64,000 bases of DNA from Ustilago trichophora (GCA_900323505.1 OOIN01000048.1:62001-126000), one strand, 5' to 3'. Shown: positions 31,001 through 42,215, numbered from the stretch's first letter. Translations and numbers: made by a program. Notes: generated from the letters alone by a model not told the origin.

Positions 31001-32270
31001 TGGTCGGAAGGCGGGTGCTTGCGGGTTGGTCTGGCCCTGGTTCTGGCCAAGACCTGCACCTGCCATGGACATCTGGTACTGATGCTGCATAGCGCGCTGC
31101 CAGGTCTCCTCGAACGGAGCGAGGTAGTTGCGATACTCGGTAGCCAACGCCTGGCCGAGCGCTTGGGTCTGAGGGGACCCGAGCGGTGCAAGCTCCAGAG
31201 ACATGGCGATGGCGGGCCATGCGCCCTTCTGATGCGCACCTTCGCTACCGCCGTGAGCTTGAACAATCTGGTAGAAGCGATACAGGTCCAATTCCCTTCC
31301 GCCGACCTTGGGCAGAGAGGTGATAGGGGTGCCACGCTTCTTCATCAAATCGACAAGAGCCTTCATGAACTGCTCTGGGCGAAGAGATGGTACACCTTGG
31401 AGGCCAGACATGCCAGGCTGTCCACCAATGTTCATCGCACCCATTTGTGGCGAAGGGCGAACCTGAGACGGTTGTTGTGACGGCGCTTGCTGCGCATTTT
31501 GCGTCTGCAGACCGGTCTGGTTCAGCATGGGGCTGCCAAATTGTCCCTGAGGGGGACGTGCTGACCCTGGACGGTTTGGCGGTCGGATGACAGGAGACGC
31601 TTGAGGTTGTGCGGGTGTGTTGGAGCTCATCATTGGGTTGCCCATCATGCCAACGCCCGGCTGCTGTTGTTGCTGTTGCTGTTGTTGCTGAGGAACCTGA
31701 GGCTGTTGCGCGTGCTGTTGTGACTGCTGCTGCTGGTTGTTCTGCAGCTGGCCAGCTTGCGCATTCTGATTCTGCTGGCCTTGCTGCATGAGGGCGGCAA
31801 ATTGCTGGGCGTTCTGCACGTTGAGACGCTGTAGCAGTGCAGATTGCAGTCGCTTGGCCTCTGCGTGCTGTTGCTGGACCATCTGGCGTTCTTCGGCGCT
31901 AAGATCCGAGGTGAGCTTGCTCTCGATGTCAGTGACACGCTGATGCAGCAGACGCAGAAAGTTGAGGGGGTTCTGCTGGTTGCTGGCGCCAGAGGTTGGC
32001 TCTGGTCGTCCGGCTACCGGCCTCTGCTGTCCAGGCTGACCTGGCTGCTGGCCCATCATCTGCTGCGGCTGCTGCTGCTGCGTGTTTTGCTGCAAACCAG
32101 AAACCTGTTGTGGGGTAGGTGCACGAGCCATCTGCTGTTGGTTCATCTGCGTGGGACCTTGCAAGGACACTTGAGGGGACGACTGCACCTGGTTGGGCTG
32201 CTGCGGCTGTTGCTGCTGTTGAGGTTGCTGCTGCTGCTGCTGTTGTTGTTGTTGTTGTTGCTGCTGTTGT

Positions 32271-32338
<68 letters not shown>

Positions 32339-33360
32339 ACCGGGGGCTGCAGGTTGCAGAAAACCTTGCGAGCCCATGGTTGGCGTTGACTGAGGTCCAC
32401 CGGGACGGATCTGTTGGAGGCCGGCCATCATTTGGGCTTGCGCCTGCATCTGAGGCGTCCTCTGCATAGCGTTGGCAAAGTTTTGACCGTTGGCAACAGG
32501 CATGTTGATCATGGGCTGCCCTGGCTGCAGAGGCCTAGCACCAGTATTCTGGTTTTGCGCCGCCTGCTGTTGCGCTTGCATGGCCTGTTGGCGTGTGATA
32601 AGTTGCCGCAACTGTTGTGATTCAAGGAAAGGTAGCAGGAAGAAAAGGGTGAAAAAAGGTCAGCAAAGGGTACACCGAGTGCGGAAACGTTATCTAAGAG
32701 CGATTCATGGAATCGACGTACCTGAATCATTTGCTCTTGTGTGAGATTGCCCTTCTTGGCCTGCTCGATGGCATGTGAGAGCTGTGCAAAAGTGGGAGTT
32801 GGCCCAGAAACACCGCCCATCTGAGGTGTGGCTCCCAAGTTGGCGGCCTGTTGTGGCTGCTGCTGGACGTGAGCAGGCTGTGAGGTGGAAGCTTGCTGGT
32901 GGCCCATCTGACTTTGCAGTTGTGCGTGCTGCTGCTGCTGCTGTTGCATCTGTTGCTGCTGCTGTTGTGGCTGCATCTGATGTTGTGGCTGCTGTTGCTG
33001 CTGCATCTGCTGCTGAGTCGTCTGAGGCTGGACCATGGGCTGAGGACGCATCATCTGCATGAGCGGATTTTGGTTGTTGGCCATCATGCCGTTGGCAATC
33101 TGAGACTGCTGCTGAGCCATGAACGCCTGCAGCTGCTGCTGGTTGAAGCCAGCAGGCAAGCCGAGTTGAGGCATCATGGAATTCCTCTGCTGCATCTGAG
33201 GCTGGGTGGCGGGTGGAGGCTGGGGTTGTGGCTGCTGCTGCTGTGGCATCTGTACAGCTTGCTGCATCTGATTTTGTTGGCGAAGCATGTTGAGCTGTTG
33301 GGGTGTGAGGTTGTTAAAGTTGAAAAACGCACCGTTGTGCGACTGGTCGAAGCCCGACAT
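28043..33360 (-). CDS. SWI1: SWI1/ARID1-like subunit of the SWI/SNF chromatin remodeller, polyglutamine-rich
   Basis: Two exons: 33360-32722 (ATG at 33360) and 32611-28043, joined in phase 0 across a 110-nt intron with donor GTACGT and acceptor ACAACAG; the product is 1735 residues. The first 600 residues are Gln-rich, with an almost pure run of about 45 Gln at residues 303-350. The ARID/BRIGHT DNA-binding domain is encoded at about 31385-31090 (residues about 622-720): FMKALVDLMKKRGTPI, then GGRELDLYRFYQIVQAHGG and the helix ending in YLAPFEETW. More Gln-rich sequence follows, then a helical region near 29770-30090 (LEPAKRLKIMAFMYKDQYDLL). The rest is Ala/Pro/Lys-rich with an acidic C-terminus. 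ARID plus Gln-rich flanks is the layout of yeast Swi1. Nuclear; binds DNA with little sequence preference (family knowledge). The upstream intergenic region is unusually long. Confidence 0.87.
32200..32340 (-). repeat. Trinucleotide tract coding polyglutamine in the SWI1-like gene
   Basis: A long mixed run of CAG and CAA codons on the minus strand codes about 45 consecutive Gln with only a few interruptions just downstream. It has blocks of pure CAG (32299-32337 area) and blocks where CAA and CAG alternate. Confidence 0.9.
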
Positions 33361-35199
33361 GGTTGCGAATGACAGCAGGACAAGGCTGACCGATGATATC
33401 TAGACAAGGGTGGCCGGCCACAAGAGGCGATGGCTGTCTACGCGCGGCTCGAAGGTGGCCGATGTGGCGCGGAAGGGTTCGAGGCGTGAACGGCGACTGC
33501 GCCTGCTGAGCGTTAGCTACGTGGGAGCGCTTGGCTGCAATGACCTAGGCCAAAAATGAAATGAGGATCAAGGTGAGGCACCAAGAGCTTGAAGAAGCTC
33601 GCTGGGCAGTGATCAGGAGAAGAAAGCGAGATGAGCCACGCCCAACATTCAAGATGCAAGGATGGAGGAGGGTAGAGCGTCGATGTTGGCGAATCTATGG
33701 AGAGAGATTCGTTGCAGGAAAGCAAAGGAGTGGGACGTGTATGTATGTGTGATGCCAAAGCGATCTGTGCAAATGACTGGAATGAAGTCGGTGCGATGAG
33801 ATGGACGTGAATCAAAAAAATTTGAGGCACGGTGGAAAGTTGACCGGTAGTACGAAAGCCAAGATCGCCAGTAGGGTCGAAAATACGATACGGTCCAGCT
33901 GCTAGCACGAAGGAAGTAGGTTGTGGAAGAATAAGAGGCTCGAGGCGGAAGGACGCAAGCCAGAGGGTATAAAAGGAGGTCGATGAAGGCCACCGGCGCG
34001 GACGCGAGAAGAGACAAGCTTGGGCGGTAAGCGGTTGAAACGAAGTTTCGGGATGGAGAAAGGATGGATGGCCTACAAGGAGGCGTATGGATGCGTGTCG
34101 CAATCCAGATGGAGCCGAAATGGGATGTATGAATGTGGCTGGAGAAGCTCGTACGGATGGATGGGTCGAACGGTCCAAGCACCAGAGACAAGACGGAGAA
34201 CGAAACCGGAACGACGGAAGCGAAAGTGGCAAAAGGCAAAGGCCACAGAGGCAAAGAGAGATGAAGGGAGTGCTCCGGTCGAGAGACGGTCGACTACGGC
34301 GGCGGCGGTGATGATGAGGATGAGGATGAGGAGGAGAAGGAGAAGGAGAAGGAGGATGGTGGAGATGGCGAGGGTTACGATGATGGCGACGAGCGGAAGG
34401 GGCAGGGCCACACACACGACGACGATTCGACAAAGCAAAAGGCGGCGGCGGCGGCGCGAGGTGAAGGGCGTCTCTGTGTGTGCAGAGAGAGGGGAGAGCG
34501 AGAGAGAGAGAGAGAGAGACAGCCAGACGGGTACGGTAAGCGACGGCGGAGCGGGAGGCATCGAAAAAGAGAGTGCGAGTGCGAGAAGTGTGTGCGTGTG
34601 TGCGTGTGTGTCTGTCCGTCTGTCTGTATGCCCTGAGGGCCTGAGGGCTCAAAACCTCACCAAACAGACTCAAGGCCCAGATCAAAAAGATGCTGAGAGG
34701 GTCAAGCCTACGCGAAGCCAGGAGAGTCGGTTACCATACTGCATTTGCAGGTCGTGGGCAGCACACCAGTCAAAAGCATCAGCACATGCAAGATGCACAA
34801 CCGCGGTGAGAATCTCAGATACTCGAGCTGCTGCCTTGTTTTTTTTTTTTTTTTTGGTTCCTCTGAGGCTGCTCGTGGTCGTGTTCGTGGAGAGGTGCAG
34901 CAGCAGAAGCGTGGGCGTCGTTGGTCGATGATGATTTCTCAATTTTCAATTTCCAATTTTTTTTCAAAATCAAGTATCGAATTCGATGCTGCTGCAGTTC
35001 AGTAGACAGTGGCTCTTCGCGACTGTCTGACAGGAACACATCGCGACGCACACACTAATCGAGGGCGTACAAAAAGATGAGCTCGAGGAGCTTTGTTTTT
35101 TTAACCTCTGCTCGATTGCCAGATTTGTTGCTTCATCCATCGCACCACTTTGTGCGGGCATTTTTGTTTCTCCATTTTTTTTAAGCATTCAGCTGTTGC

Positions 35200-35228
35200 A
35201 GTACTGTACAGTACTGTACTGTACAGTA
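35200..35228. repeat. Cluster of TACTGTACAGTA palindromes
   Basis: Contains the perfect palindromes GTACTGTACAGTAC (35201-35214) and TACTGTACAGTA (35217-35228) back to back. Related single copies recur in other intergenic regions of this window. Confidence 0.8.
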
Positions 35229-36486
35229 AGTTAAGGGTAGCTCTTCGACCTGAAAATCTTAATTTTCTTCTGCCCATCTTCTGTCTCCGCCCTTGTTGAT
35301 TCTCTCAACTTGTGCTGTTCTCCTGCCTCGAGAATCGCCTGTCCTTCGTGTCTCCCTTGGCTGCAGCTCCGGATTTCGACTCATTAACGTGACTTTTAAA
35401 GCTCTACTTTTCAGTACAAAACGATGGGATTCCGCCTGCATGACAGGGTTTTGATTTCCTTGCACTGATTTCCACTTGGAAGCGGCTTCATCTTCCGTAC
35501 TGTACACAAATAGTGAGGTGCTCCCCGAAAAGAAGCATCTCTCTCAATGTCTCGAGATGCGGGTCCAGATCTCCAAAGAAAGGTCTGACTTGGTTGGTTC
35601 CATGTGTCGACCATTTGTCCCCCCTTATAGCTTGCTGGACAGATGAGATCGAAAACACAGCTCGAGATTTCATGCAAGGTCCCGCAGGCATCATCAGCGG
35701 CCGCGTTGTCATTTTAGAGTCGCGCTCGACACGCTCTTGATTCTCGAAGTCGTGCGACGCTTTTTCATGCACCGTTGGCTTGCATGGACAAGACGAGAGA
35801 GGCTCAACTGTCACTAGTTAGGTAGTCCCACGAAGGCGCTTCATCCAAAGCAAGAGGTCAATCTGTACAGAATGTCAAAGTACCAGCTTGTATCGATTCT
35901 AAGCGCCAGACATACTACGCAACCGCCCCCGACGCGAACCTTCATAGCCCATGCTATGTGCGAGCCCATGTTGCGTGGGCGAAGAAAGGCACTGCTGGCG
36001 GTGCGGATTCGATCGGCGGTTGAAAATCATAACAAGAAGCAGTCCAGCCGCTTCTGACATCCATCTCGGACAAACAATCTCGTACAAGGCTTCGGGCGCC
36101 CACTGTTTGCGTCTTTCTTGTCGATCCGGGCCCGACTGGTGACAAAGGCCATCCATCCAGCGTGTTGAAGGCTGCTGTCTGGAACAAAACGGGCGGCTAT
36201 CAACATCCCGAAACGAAATATTTATTTCCACTCATCCGGCGCCAAACAGAGATGCTCTTCCAGCCGAGTGGCATTGTGGCCGTTCCGAAACTCGTGCTTT
36301 TGGTTCCTTGCATTTGGGTGGCTTCCCAGACAGTAAGTACTGTTGTGTCTTTGATTTTGGTTTCCTTAAGCGAACCCCAAATAACGCTCAAATTCGCCTC
36401 TGCTCCTCTCAAGCGAGGCGCCTTTTTGCCTTCTGCACATCTTTTTTGATTCAATTTTTTGAGATGTCTTTTTGCAGCCACTCTTG

Positions 36487-36570
36487 TTTTTTTTTTTCAT
36501 TTTTTTTTTCATTTTTTTTTTCTTTTCTTTTTTTTTTTTTTTTTCTTTTTTTGGTTTGTTTTTCTTTTAC
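36487..36570. repeat. T-rich low-complexity tract
   Basis: Runs of 10-20 T interrupted by single C, A or GG over about 80 bp. Confidence 0.9.
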
Positions 36571-37748
36571 TACTGTACGATTCTGCAATTCATCTCTGGC
36601 ATCACATCAAGGAGATCACGGAGGCAATCATGGCAATAGCAACCCTATCGAAAGAAGCAGAGACCCGCGATCGGCTTGTCAGAAGCCTAGTGGGGCAAGA
36701 ACATCCTCTTCCGCATTGAGAAGGACCTCACCTGCCATCATTTGGACGGTGAAATTTGCGGGGCGCAAGTTTGGTGGTCACTTCATCAATTCATGAGACT
36801 ACAATACAGAGTCCGCAGCAAAAGCGACTCTCGTGTGCTCACTGGATGTCTTATCTACCATGTATGCAGTGATATAGCCTTCAGCGTTGACAGAAGTTGG
36901 CAATACTAATGGTGATCATCATCTCTTTTGTGTAATCTTCAGCATGAATTGGAACCTGTAGTGAATTCTGGCGTGCGGGACTGGACGAGAGGACCCTGAG
37001 AGCCGAATTCATGGAACACCGCACTGGATGAGTCTCTCTTTTGCCTTGCTTCTTTTCCCTTTGAAATCGCGTGCGCGTGTGCGTGCACAAGAGCTCTCCG
37101 CCTTCCCCGCATCAAAAAACGTACACTCTGTGCAGACTCTGTGACCTGCAGTCTCGAGTTTTCCTCGTAGGTCGTGAGGGAATCAAGGCGAGAGAAGGCA
37201 CGTCTCGGATATTTCGCTGCCACACGCAACCACGTTGAAGAACAAGATTGTTCAACGCCACCTTCGAGCTTAACCTTGTTGTTCTCTCTGCACCATCGGA
37301 AGCTGTCGGAAACATCTAGATCGGATCGAAGCTTAGCATTGAAGACAATTTCTCACTGTAGCACACGGGTCAGTGCGAGGTTAGGCTACATCTTGTCAAG
37401 GTAGCAATTTCGCTGGATCTCACTCACGAAATAACACCCACCAAGATACCGAGTCGCCCCTCGCCTTTCAACAACGAATCGTACGTGTCCTTCCTTTCGT
37501 CCACCACCATCTCCGATTCGCCCTAATCAGCTGCTGTTCGCCCCACCTTTAAGCGTCCCACCATGTGCTAAAACACGCCTTTTGTGGCCCCACTTCCACG
37601 ATATCGGTCAAAGGCGAGCCGAGCCCCCCATCTCATCATCTAACAGGACGGCCCAAAAGCACTCTTTGACCTCACATTTGCATTTCTCCCGCAACCAATC
37701 TCTATCATTGACGCCACCCTCCAACTCAGCTGCGCTCATCAGATACGC

Positions 37749-37755
37749 ATATATA
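37749..37755 (+). promoter_or_regulatory. TATA-like box of the ADP1-like gene
   Basis: GCATATATACACG, 68-74 bp upstream of the ATG at 37823. The sequence between is pyrimidine-rich, as in fungal core promoters. Confidence 0.4.
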
Positions 37756-37822
37756 CACGACTCCCATCTGACCCCGTCCGTCGTCGGTCCTCTGCCGACC
37801 GCCTCTTTTGCCTCTCGCCAAG

Positions 37823-40765
37823 ATGTCCGTCAGCAACCTGCCTATGTACAAGAGCTGCCCTCCCGGTATTGCATCTGCCAACGGCACCGCTTGCAACATC
37901 GCCACGTGCAACTCGACCTTCGTCGCTCCCAATGCTCGTGTACCCAAGCCCACCTCGAACAAACAGTGCTCTTCATGCGACGCTGGATTCGGCGGCATCA
38001 ACTGCAACGTCTGCCAGACCCCTAATGCTTGTCAGGCACGCAGATCCTCGCTGGGGATCAGCACCCCCAACTCCCTCTTCGGAAGCAACGAGACGCTCGT
38101 CTGCCACAAGCAGCCTTCCGCGGTGCGCACCACCTACATCGACTGCGACGTCAAGCAACCTACCGTCAATGGCGTCTTTCCAGGAGAGATGCGCATGACG
38201 CTCTCCAAGACCTACAAGCCCGATAGCTTCTCCGAGACTGGCATCGCCAGCTGGCCTGTAGAGAGCAACACGGCCCTCTCGCAAGTGTGGCTTGATGGTA
38301 TAGAGCAGTTCTACTGCCAAGCTGCCGGTTGTACCGCCAAGAACTCCACTTCGTCCCTCGGTCCGCAGCCCAATTCGAAACTAGGAAGCAGTCTCTGGAC
38401 CTGCACTTCGCTGCAATGCTACTGCATTCCAGGAACCATCATGTGCGGAAAGGGCCAGCTCGACCTCTCTCCCGTAATCAACAATCTCAATGGCACGCTC
38501 ACCATGCCCTGCGACTACGTCGATCCCAACAATGCTACCGCCACTTCGCACTGTGCCTTCAGGGGAGAGCTCCTCAACAACTTCTTGGGTCAAGAAGGTC
38601 TTCCTTTGGATAACTGCCAGTTTGGCTCGTGCGTCACTCAGTCCGAGCTCGACAACTTCTACGCGACCGGCTCCGGCGAGGGTGACAACCAAGACAGCGG
38701 CTCCTCGCTTAGCAGTGCTGTCATTGCTGGTCTCGTCATTCTCGGTGTAGCCGTGGCTGCAATCGCTGGCCTGCTGCTCTTCGGTCTGTGGCAGCAGAGA
38801 AGGGCAAGACAGCTTCCAAAGGGTGCAGGACGAGGACCTGTGGGCCTTAACTGGGAGAGTCTAAACTACAGCGTCCCAACCAAGCGTGGCCTTCGCAGTC
38901 GTAACACAAAGTCGGAGTCGAGTCAGCTTGCCGAAGTTGTCCCCTCCTCCGACTTCAGCGACTCAGTCGAGCACCTCGACTCGGCTTCAAGCCTGACCGT
39001 CTTGCGCAACAGCTCCGGTCGTATCGACCCGGGCCGCATGGTCGCTGTGCTTGGTCCTTCCGGTGCCGGCAAAACTAGTCTCGTCGAGATCCTGGCGGCT
39101 CGACACAAGATCGGTCGCGTCTCGGGTACCATCCGTGCCATCGAGGCTTCTCTTGAACCTGAAGCTAATTCGACCTCCTCGCGACGAGCCATTGGCTTCG
39201 TAGACCAGGAGGATGCTCTACCTGCCTTCTCGACTGTCCGCGAAGCTCTGCAGATGGCAGCCGACCTTTCGCTCCCTGACAACGTTTCTCGCATCGAAAA
39301 GGCAGAGATCGTAGCCAACGTAATCCAGCAGCTTGGTCTCGAGAGAGTTGCCCACAAGCGAATCGGCGATGCCAGCCGACGGGGCTTGTCTGGAGGAGAG
39401 AGGCGCAGGGTCTCGATCGGCTGTGCGCTTGTGTCGCGACCTCGCTTGCTCATTGCAGACGAACCGCTGTCTGGTCTCGACGCCTTCTCGGCAGCACGTG
39501 TCATCTCGGCCTTCCGTGAGCTCGCCATTGGCGCTCAAATTGGGGGCGCCACAGTCATCGTCACTGTCCATCAACCCTCGTCGGAGATCTTCCACAGCTT
39601 TGACCAGATCATGCTCATGTCACAAGGAGCCGTCATCTACCATGGCTCACCTTCCGACTCGCTGGCGTGGTGCGAGAGGCAAGGTGAGCAGTGTCCCGCC
39701 GGACACAATGTTGCGGACCATCTGCTCAAAATTGCATCCTCATCCGATGTATCTCTGCGCACGAGTGCTCTCGGCGAAAAGTCATTGCCCGAGCAGACAG
39801 GCAAGTTTTCTGCTGATGGCGGCGTGGCTAGTCGCGATGCAACCACGAGTTCATCGCCCAGCGAGAGCACGGCCTTCGCTGCTGGCGAGTCGTGGGAAAA
39901 GACAGCTGGCGGCTCTTCAATGGCTTCCTTCATGACGCAGTTCGCGACGCTCTGCCGACGCAACTTTATCACTGCCAAGCGGGATCCTGCGGGTGCACTT
40001 GCACATATCATCGGCGCCGTTGTTATCGGTGCGATTGTTGGTGGCTGCTTCTACCAGGTCAAGCTGACCATTGCTGGATTCCAGAATCGCGTCGGGTCGA
40101 TGTACTTTCTGTTCATCTTGCTCTCCTTTTCGGCTCTCTCCTCGGCCACTGCGCTCTCGAAAGCGCGCCCGTTGATGATGCGCGAACGAGCCAATGGTCT
40201 CTACGGTCCTCTGGCGTGGCTGATCAGCTACGTCGTGTACGACGCCCTCCTCCTCCGCGTCATCCCGGCTCTGCTACTCAGCATCGTCATGTACTGGATG
40301 GTGGGGCTCAAACCGCAAGCAAACTACTTTTTCGAATTCCTCCTCATCGCCGTCCTCTTCCACATCTGCATGGCACTCTACAACATGCTCCTCTCGGCGC
40401 TCTTCGAAGATCTTTCAATTTCAATCCTCTTTGCCGGCGTTTTCATCCTCTTCAACATTGGATTTGGCGGATTCCTGCTCAACCTCAACGATCTCAATGG
40501 CGCTTTCAGATGGCTGCAGTGGATCTGCCCCATGAAGTATGCTTTGGAGGCGGTTGCTAGTCACGAGTTGAGCGGATTGCAGCTGGTGGATAGTGTAGGC
40601 GGGGTGTCGATCACTGCTTCCGTGGCGGTGTTCTCGGGCAATCTGTTTGCGTTTAAGAACGATGCGTTCTACAGGGATCTGTTGGTGTTGGCGCTCGGAT
40701 TTGTGGTCGGATTCTTTGCGCTGTTGGCTGGCGCGGTGGCGTGGAGGATGCGAGAGCGAAGATGA
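37823..40765 (+). CDS. ADP1: ADP1-like ABC transporter of the ABCG (White) family
   Basis: The frame has 980 residues from the ATG at 37823 (CCAAGATGTCC); a longer version starts only with TTG. Residues 1 to about 290 are Cys-rich with an EGF-like stretch (CDAGFGGINCNVC) matching the lumenal part of yeast Adp1. One membrane segment follows (about 294-325, AVIAGLVILGVAVAAIAGLLL). The ABC domain comes next: Walker A GPSGAGKTS (about residue 411), VDQED Q-loop, signature LSGGERRRVS (about 522), Walker B LLIADEPLSGLDAF and a VHQPSS H-loop. The C-terminal half has about six membrane helices. This nucleotide-binding-then-membrane order is that of ABCG half transporters. The substrate is unknown. 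Oddity: no signal peptide is visible although the Cys-rich part should be outside the cytosol. It is otherwise intronless. The small spliced gene converges on it, 181 bp away. Confidence 0.9.
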   Translation: MSVSNLPMYKSCPPGIASANGTACNIATCNSTFVAPNARVPKPTSNKQCSSCDAGFGGINCNVCQTPNACQARRSSLGISTPNSLFGSNETLVCHKQPSAVRTTYIDCDVKQPTVNGVFPGEMRMTLSKTYKPDSFSETGIASWPVESNTALSQVWLDGIEQFYCQAAGCTAKNSTSSLGPQPNSKLGSSLWTCTSLQCYCIPGTIMCGKGQLDLSPVINNLNGTLTMPCDYVDPNNATATSHCAFRGELLNNFLGQEGLPLDNCQFGSCVTQSELDNFYATGSGEGDNQDSGSSLSSAVIAGLVILGVAVAAIAGLLLFGLWQQRRARQLPKGAGRGPVGLNWESLNYSVPTKRGLRSRNTKSESSQLAEVVPSSDFSDSVEHLDSASSLTVLRNSSGRIDPGRMVAVLGPSGAGKTSLVEILAARHKIGRVSGTIRAIEASLEPEANSTSSRRAIGFVDQEDALPAFSTVREALQMAADLSLPDNVSRIEKAEIVANVIQQLGLERVAHKRIGDASRRGLSGGERRRVSIGCALVSRPRLLIADEPLSGLDAFSAARVISAFRELAIGAQIGGATVIVTVHQPSSEIFHSFDQIMLMSQGAVIYHGSPSDSLAWCERQGEQCPAGHNVADHLLKIASSSDVSLRTSALGEKSLPEQTGKFSADGGVASRDATTSSSPSESTAFAAGESWEKTAGGSSMASFMTQFATLCRRNFITAKRDPAGALAHIIGAVVIGAIVGGCFYQVKLTIAGFQNRVGSMYFLFILLSFSALSSATALSKARPLMMRERANGLYGPLAWLISYVVYDALLLRVIPALLLSIVMYWMVGLKPQANYFFEFLLIAVLFHICMALYNMLLSALFEDLSISILFAGVFILFNIGFGGFLLNLNDLNGAFRWLQWICPMKYALEAVASHELSGLQLVDSVGGVSITASVAVFSGNLFAFKNDAFYRDLLVLALGFVVGFFALLAGAVAWRMRERR

Positions 40766-40946
40766 ACAGCGAGCAAGCTTTCTCCTCTTGTCATAGCAGA
40801 TATCACTCGATACTACAGCTGATTGAATAGATACCTCGCTCTCTAGTGAGATCCGAAATGGCTGATTAATGGTTCTTCATTGGTACAAGATGGCGGCATG
40901 TAGGTGGCATGTGATGCTGCGTAAATGGACAATTGACTGGGTTTAC

Positions 40947-41274
40947 TTAGACAACGGGATCCTGGACAGGCTTGTTACCCATGGAACCGGGGCCGCCTCG
41001 AGGGTCGAACTCTGCAAAGCCAGAAGCGAGCACACAAGCATCAAGGTCAGTGAGGCTCCACATAACACGCAGCTTGGCATGAAGTTACATAGAAGAAGGA
41101 ACCCGAAGAAGGAGAGGGAGTTGAGTGCTTACCCTTGGGGTCCTTGCTAGCGACGCTTTCGCGACCGGCAGCACCAGGGATTTGAGGCTTCCCTTGCTCG
41201 GCACGCTGAGCGTTCTCCTGCTGACGCTCGGCGTCGTTCTTGGTGGCAATGTTGTCCTGGAAGGTCTTCTCCAT
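40947..41274 (-). CDS. Small hydrophilic protein, 68 residues, one intron, function unknown
   Basis: Exon 1 is 41274-41133 (ATG at 41274) and exon 2 is 41011-40947 (stop TAA). The 121-nt intron has donor GTAAGC and acceptor TTTGCAG and joins in frame (47 codons plus one base, then two bases). The product is polar throughout, Gln/Glu/Ala/Lys-rich at first (TFQDNIATKNDAERQQENAQ), then Gly/Pro-rich (GAAGRES, FDPRGGPGSMGNKP). It has no signal peptide, membrane segment or cysteine. Composition resembles small stress-induced hydrophilic proteins of fungi, but no family is named. A TATA box about 100 bp upstream and a compact gene suggest strong, regulated expression (inference). Confidence 0.75.
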
Positions 41275-42215
41275 TGTTGCTGATCTTGTGTTGTGGTACG
41301 GGGTGAGAGTGTACGAGTGATGATGGAAATGATGGTGAGGATCCGAGCTGGTCAAGCTGAGTAGGACTGGGGTTTATATACAGTTTGTCGAAGCTGAAAA
41401 GTCAAGGGTGGATCCTTGGCATAGAATTGCTGGGCGTCGAGCGGTGCAGTGCACTGACATCAACCAGCAGCAGCAGCAGCAGCAGCGCATCAAGCATAAA
41501 GATCTTGCCTCTAGCCATAGTCAAGCGAGAGACACCAAACTTGGTCTTCTTTCACTGAAAACCTCTTCGTGGGTGCCGAGCATCGGGTTGGCACCAAAGC
41601 AAAACATCAACGAGCACTGAATCACAGAATCGGATCGGATGGTGCGCACTTTGACGTCAGGCTAGAGTGTTCTGATACAGCCGCTGCCATTGTGGGCCTC
41701 TTGAGTCACAGCCTAAAGCGAGGGGGTCTCTGAGCACAAAACAGGATCGTCAGTCAGCAGGACTGGTTGCAGGAAACGAACATCGAAGCCGCAAAGTGAC
41801 AGCTTGTGTGCCATGCAGGGCTGATTCATCCCCGCGTTCGCCGCTGTGCCGTGGTTCATCCGATCCGAACTCGCAGCAAAAATTGTTCCTTCAATGTTCA
41901 ACCTTGAATTCTAACATCTTCACCAAGAAAGTGTAAGTTACGAGTGATGACATAAGCAATCAGTCGTGACATTTTTCCTAATTTTTTTTTTTTTTATTTT
42001 TATTTTTTTTTTTTTAGAGTTGAGCGTCAAATCGACCTTCTTTTTTTCGAAAATTTCTCAGTTTTTTCAGCGAGAGTGGAGAAGGAAAAAAAAAAATTGG
42101 GCAGACCACGCAACCTCGATGCGGCTGAGAAGAATCTCTACACCAACTTCTGTAGCCTCACCTTGTCTCTCTCCACCATACACGGCCCAGTGCTAGACCA
42201 CACATCATCATCACC
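41275..42215. other. Intergenic divergent region between small spliced gene and EBP2
   Basis: Contains the TATA box of the small gene, a (CAG)n run near 41464-41484, and a T-rich tract near 41980-42015 upstream of EBP2. No gene is supported. Confidence 0.5.
41373..41380 (-). promoter_or_regulatory. TATA box of the small spliced gene
   Basis: Minus strand reads CTGTATATAAACC, about 100 bp upstream of the ATG at 41274; the best TATA match seen in the window. Confidence 0.55.

Larger units (their letters stand above)
33361..37822. other. Long intergenic divergent region, 4.46 kb, low complexity
   Basis: Separates the divergent SWI1-like and ADP1-like genes. The first 1.3 kb is strongly strand-biased: purine-rich on plus, pyrimidine-rich on minus, with GGA/GAG and GA microsatellites at 34310-34360 and 34500-34520; this fits a long CT-rich leader of the SWI1-like gene. 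Further on are T17 (34839-34855), the palindrome cluster at 35200-35228, and a T-rich stretch at 36487-36570. Open frames here have simple composition and no domains. No RNA gene was identified. Confidence 0.5.

Noticed and set aside
33513..34931. Overlapping frames of 390 (minus) and 303 (plus) codons upstream of the SWI1-like gene
   Set aside because: Composition follows GA/CT simple repeats; no domains, no plausible start context. More likely leader or promoter sequence.
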